From assembly GCA_964540205.1 (NCBI GenBank), contig CAZIMJ010000190.1, forward strand, positions 1-6,249: a stretch of 6,249 nt of DNA, read 5' to 3'. The position numbers and the translations under genes were made by a program. The stretch is from WTAW01 sp964540205 (GTDB lineage: Bacteria; Acidobacteriota; Aminicenantia; Aminicenantales; Aminicenantaceae). The notes below the pieces were generated by a model, which ran no database searches, was not told where the DNA came from, and worked only from the letters and a program-made list of their open reading frames with translations. Shown here one piece after another: positions 4,963 through 6,249 of this stretch. The first letter of the stretch is position 1. Every line of letters starts with the position of its first letter.

Positions 4963-4991
4963 ATTTTCCGGAAAATTCCGTAAAATTCTGT
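4963..4991. repeat. palindrome plus 10-bp tandem repeat upstream of the membrane-protein gene
   Basis: ATTTTCCGGAAAAT (4963-4976) is a perfect 14-bp palindrome. Overlapping its right half, AAAATTCCGT (4972-4981) is directly repeated as AAAATTCTGT (4982-4991) with one mismatch. The 10-bp period is close to one helical turn. The block ends about 36 bp upstream of the TTGACA at 5027, where an activator could bind. The rest of 4797-4962 shows only small inverted repeats, for example TCACCCT 4861-4867 / AGGGTGA 4882-4888, and no gene. Confidence 0.5.
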
Positions 4992-5026
4992 AGTAGGTCG
5001 TCACAACGTCGACACCATTTTACTCA

Positions 5027-5055
5027 TTGACAATTCATATGTTTATGAATTAACT
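5027..5055 (+). promoter_or_regulatory. candidate promoter with a 20-bp operator-like palindrome in the spacer
   Basis: A perfect TTGACA at 5027-5032 is followed after 17 bp by TTAACT (5050-5055), a weak three-of-six -10 box. AATTCATA-TGTT-TATGAATT (5032-5051) is a perfect 8-4-8 palindrome filling the spacer and touching both boxes, the classic position for a dimeric repressor. A second short palindrome, ATTGA-G-TCAAT (5060-5070), lies at the likely start of transcription. TCATTGA occurs on both sides (5024-5030 and 5058-5064). A weaker alternative promoter is TTGAAT 5079-5084 with TATAAA 5101-5106, but it would leave almost no leader. Confidence 0.5.
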
Positions 5056-5125
5056 TATCATTGAGTCAATAGGGGAGTTTGAATCAAAAACTCAGATCAA
5101 TATAAATGTTTATAGGAGAAAAGGC

Positions 5126-5749
5126 ATGGAATTTAACGATGGGATAAGATGGCCCGCAGTCGCATTACAGGGAATAATTTTAAGTAATATCACATTGATT
5201 GGGATTTCAAGAAATGAATCGTTCAATGTATTTTTGTTGATCTCCGCTATCATTATTCTATCTCTATTCATCCTTCAATCGGTCAGTCGACGTTTTTTAT
5301 TATTATATCCTTATAATCAATTCATGAATGTGGAAACCCCATCAATAGATACATATATTTTAAAGATATTTTTAATAACATCGATATTTTTCTTTCTTAT
5401 TGGGCTTCTCGATTTGAAGATTTGTAATATTATTTTTTCAAATGTTGATAGAACTCTTTTATGTTGCATATTACTCTTTTTTATCATTAGCGTTGTACTT
5501 ATTTTCTTGATATTCATTCCAATAATTTGGTTGTTCTGTTTAAGAAAAAAATCAATTAAAAAAGTGGTTGACTTACTAAAAAATACTAAATTCGAACAGA
5601 CAATACCTTGTCCAAAATGTTGTGGAGGAAAGGCTAAACGGATAAGGAAGGTTTTAGACAGAAAATCAGGCATGGTTATTACTCAATGTGAAAAATGCGG
5701 ATATAAAAGAGAAGAAGATGTAAAATTCATTATTGCCTATGGAACATAA
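5126..5749 (+). CDS. small membrane protein with C-terminal zinc ribbon, function unknown
   Basis: This is a 207-residue protein that I do not recognise as a named family. Hydrophobic segments suggest three or four membrane spans at about 10-27 (weakest), 34-53, 78-96 and 111-137; there is no typical signal peptide. The last span is followed by LRKKSIKK, so by the positive-inside rule the C-terminal part is probably cytoplasmic. There, C162-x2-C165 (with C166 adjacent) and C188-x2-C191-G form a four-cysteine zinc ribbon, CPKC...CEKCGY, with basic residues between the pairs. It may bind nucleic acid or protein at the membrane. AGGAG at 5114-5118, seven bases before the ATG, fixes the start. 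The gene is visibly AT-rich, poorer in G+C than the DHS-like gene, which is compatible with acquisition. It stands alone, ending 9 bp from a convergent gene. Confidence 0.8.
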   Translation: MEFNDGIRWPAVALQGIILSNITLIGISRNESFNVFLLISAIIILSLFILQSVSRRFLLLYPYNQFMNVETPSIDTYILKIFLITSIFFFLIGLLDLKICNIIFSNVDRTLLCCILLFFIISVVLIFLIFIPIIWLFCLRKKSIKKVVDLLKNTKFEQTIPCPKCCGGKAKRIRKVLDRKSGMVITQCEKCGYKREEDVKFIIAYGT

Positions 5750-5758
5750 TCTCAACTT

Positions 5759-6249
5759 TCATAATTGATCCAATTTCTTCATCATCCTCACATAAGTCCG
5801 CATGATAGTATCCGCATCTTTATATTTTTCGTCTTCATATTTTTTGTTCCATGCCTTTAGGACTTCCTTCCAAAATTTCATAACGGCCCCACGAGGTGAA
5901 CTTTTTTTTTCAGGAGGAGGGCCCATTTCTTCAACAAGAAAATAAAGTCGTTCGTGTTTTTCTGATATTGCCACCTTTACCCCAACATGTTTTTTTAACT
6001 CGTTGATTATTTTTTTGAAGTCCTTATCGCTGACGGGCCTGAAAATTTCTAATTTAATCGGAAAATCTGTCTCCGTAATGATGGCGTGGCGGTCCGTATC
6101 TATCGCTTTAATAACTTCCTCTCTTGAAATCCTATAAACAGGAGACTTCGGCTTAAAGCCTGTAAGTGTGTATATGATAAGAGATTCTTGATCTATTCCG
6201 GCTTCAAAGGAAATGTATCGCGATCGGCCTTCCAAAAGTTCCCGTTGTG
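5759..6249 (-). CDS. hypothetical protein, 5' end beyond the window
   Basis: The frame runs leftward to TGA at 5761-5759 and stays open to the right edge of the window. The first possible internal start is TTG at 6235, but codons continue upstream (QREL before it), so the gene is probably 5'-truncated here. The visible 163 or so residues are soluble, with no membrane span or signal. An N-terminal mixed alpha/beta part contains YRISREEVIKAID and a predicted helix DFKKIINELKKHVG. A short proline/charge-rich linker (MGPPPEKKSSPRG) follows, then a C-terminal, strongly helical and basic/acidic stretch (FWKEVLKAWNKKYEDEKYKD...MRTYVRMMKKLDQL). I see no catalytic motif and recognise no family. It converges on the membrane-protein gene with a 9-bp gap. 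No shared terminator is evident, only AATTG-ATC-CAATT at 5763-5775. Confidence 0.7.
   Translation of the reverse strand, partial: QRELLEGRSRYISFEAGIDQESLIIYTLTGFKPKSPVYRISREEVIKAIDTDRHAIITETDFPIKLEIFRPVSDKDFKKIINELKKHVGVKVAISEKHERLYFLVEEMGPPPEKKSSPRGAVMKFWKEVLKAWNKKYEDEKYKDADTIMRTYVRMMKKLDQL

Overview
The window reads as ordinary bacterial chromosome. It carries a bacterial-type dephospho-CoA kinase, an HU/IHF-type nucleoid protein, a LuxR-type regulator and three PilZ-like proteins, with Shine-Dalgarno sequences before most genes. The PilZ proteins and the deoxyhypusine-synthase-like protein feel closest to Acidobacteriota/Aminicenantota or Desulfobacterota-type bacteria. That is an impression from memory, not a measured placement. 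No tRNA, rRNA, CRISPR array, transposase or phage gene is visible.

Layout. Bases 1-194 are the tail of a plus-strand frame interrupted by an amber codon. Bases 220-489 encode an HU/IHF-like protein and 585-1535 a deoxyhypusine-synthase-like protein, both on the plus strand. These face a minus-strand block, and the convergent junction (1533-1670) is made of degenerate ACGT-rich repeats that also write the C-terminus of CoaE. Transcribed leftward are a PilZ-like gene (4437-4796), a second PilZ-like gene (3876-4250), a LuxR-type regulator with a degenerate receiver (2747-3436), a canonical PilZ gene (2323-2724) and coaE (1645-2274). The last three look like one operon with a good promoter at 3495-3523. 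Between the second PilZ gene and that promoter lies a foldback element of about 263 bp (3538-3800), probably a MITE-like insertion, with a perfect double-hairpin core. An intergenic region rich in palindromes (4797-5125) precedes an AT-rich plus-strand gene for a small membrane protein with a C-terminal zinc ribbon (5126-5749). A minus-strand gene of unknown function runs off the right edge.

How the parts may work together. The most interesting unit is the regulatory cluster. Only one PilZ copy keeps the c-di-GMP-binding residues, and the other two have lost most of them. The LuxR protein has lost the phosphoacceptor aspartate and its acidic pair. An identical 11-bp sequence sits in the likely promoter regions of the LuxR operon and of the second PilZ gene. 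A reasonable inference is a small regulatory circuit that uses protein-protein or ligand input instead of phosphorylation. The sequence alone does not prove this.
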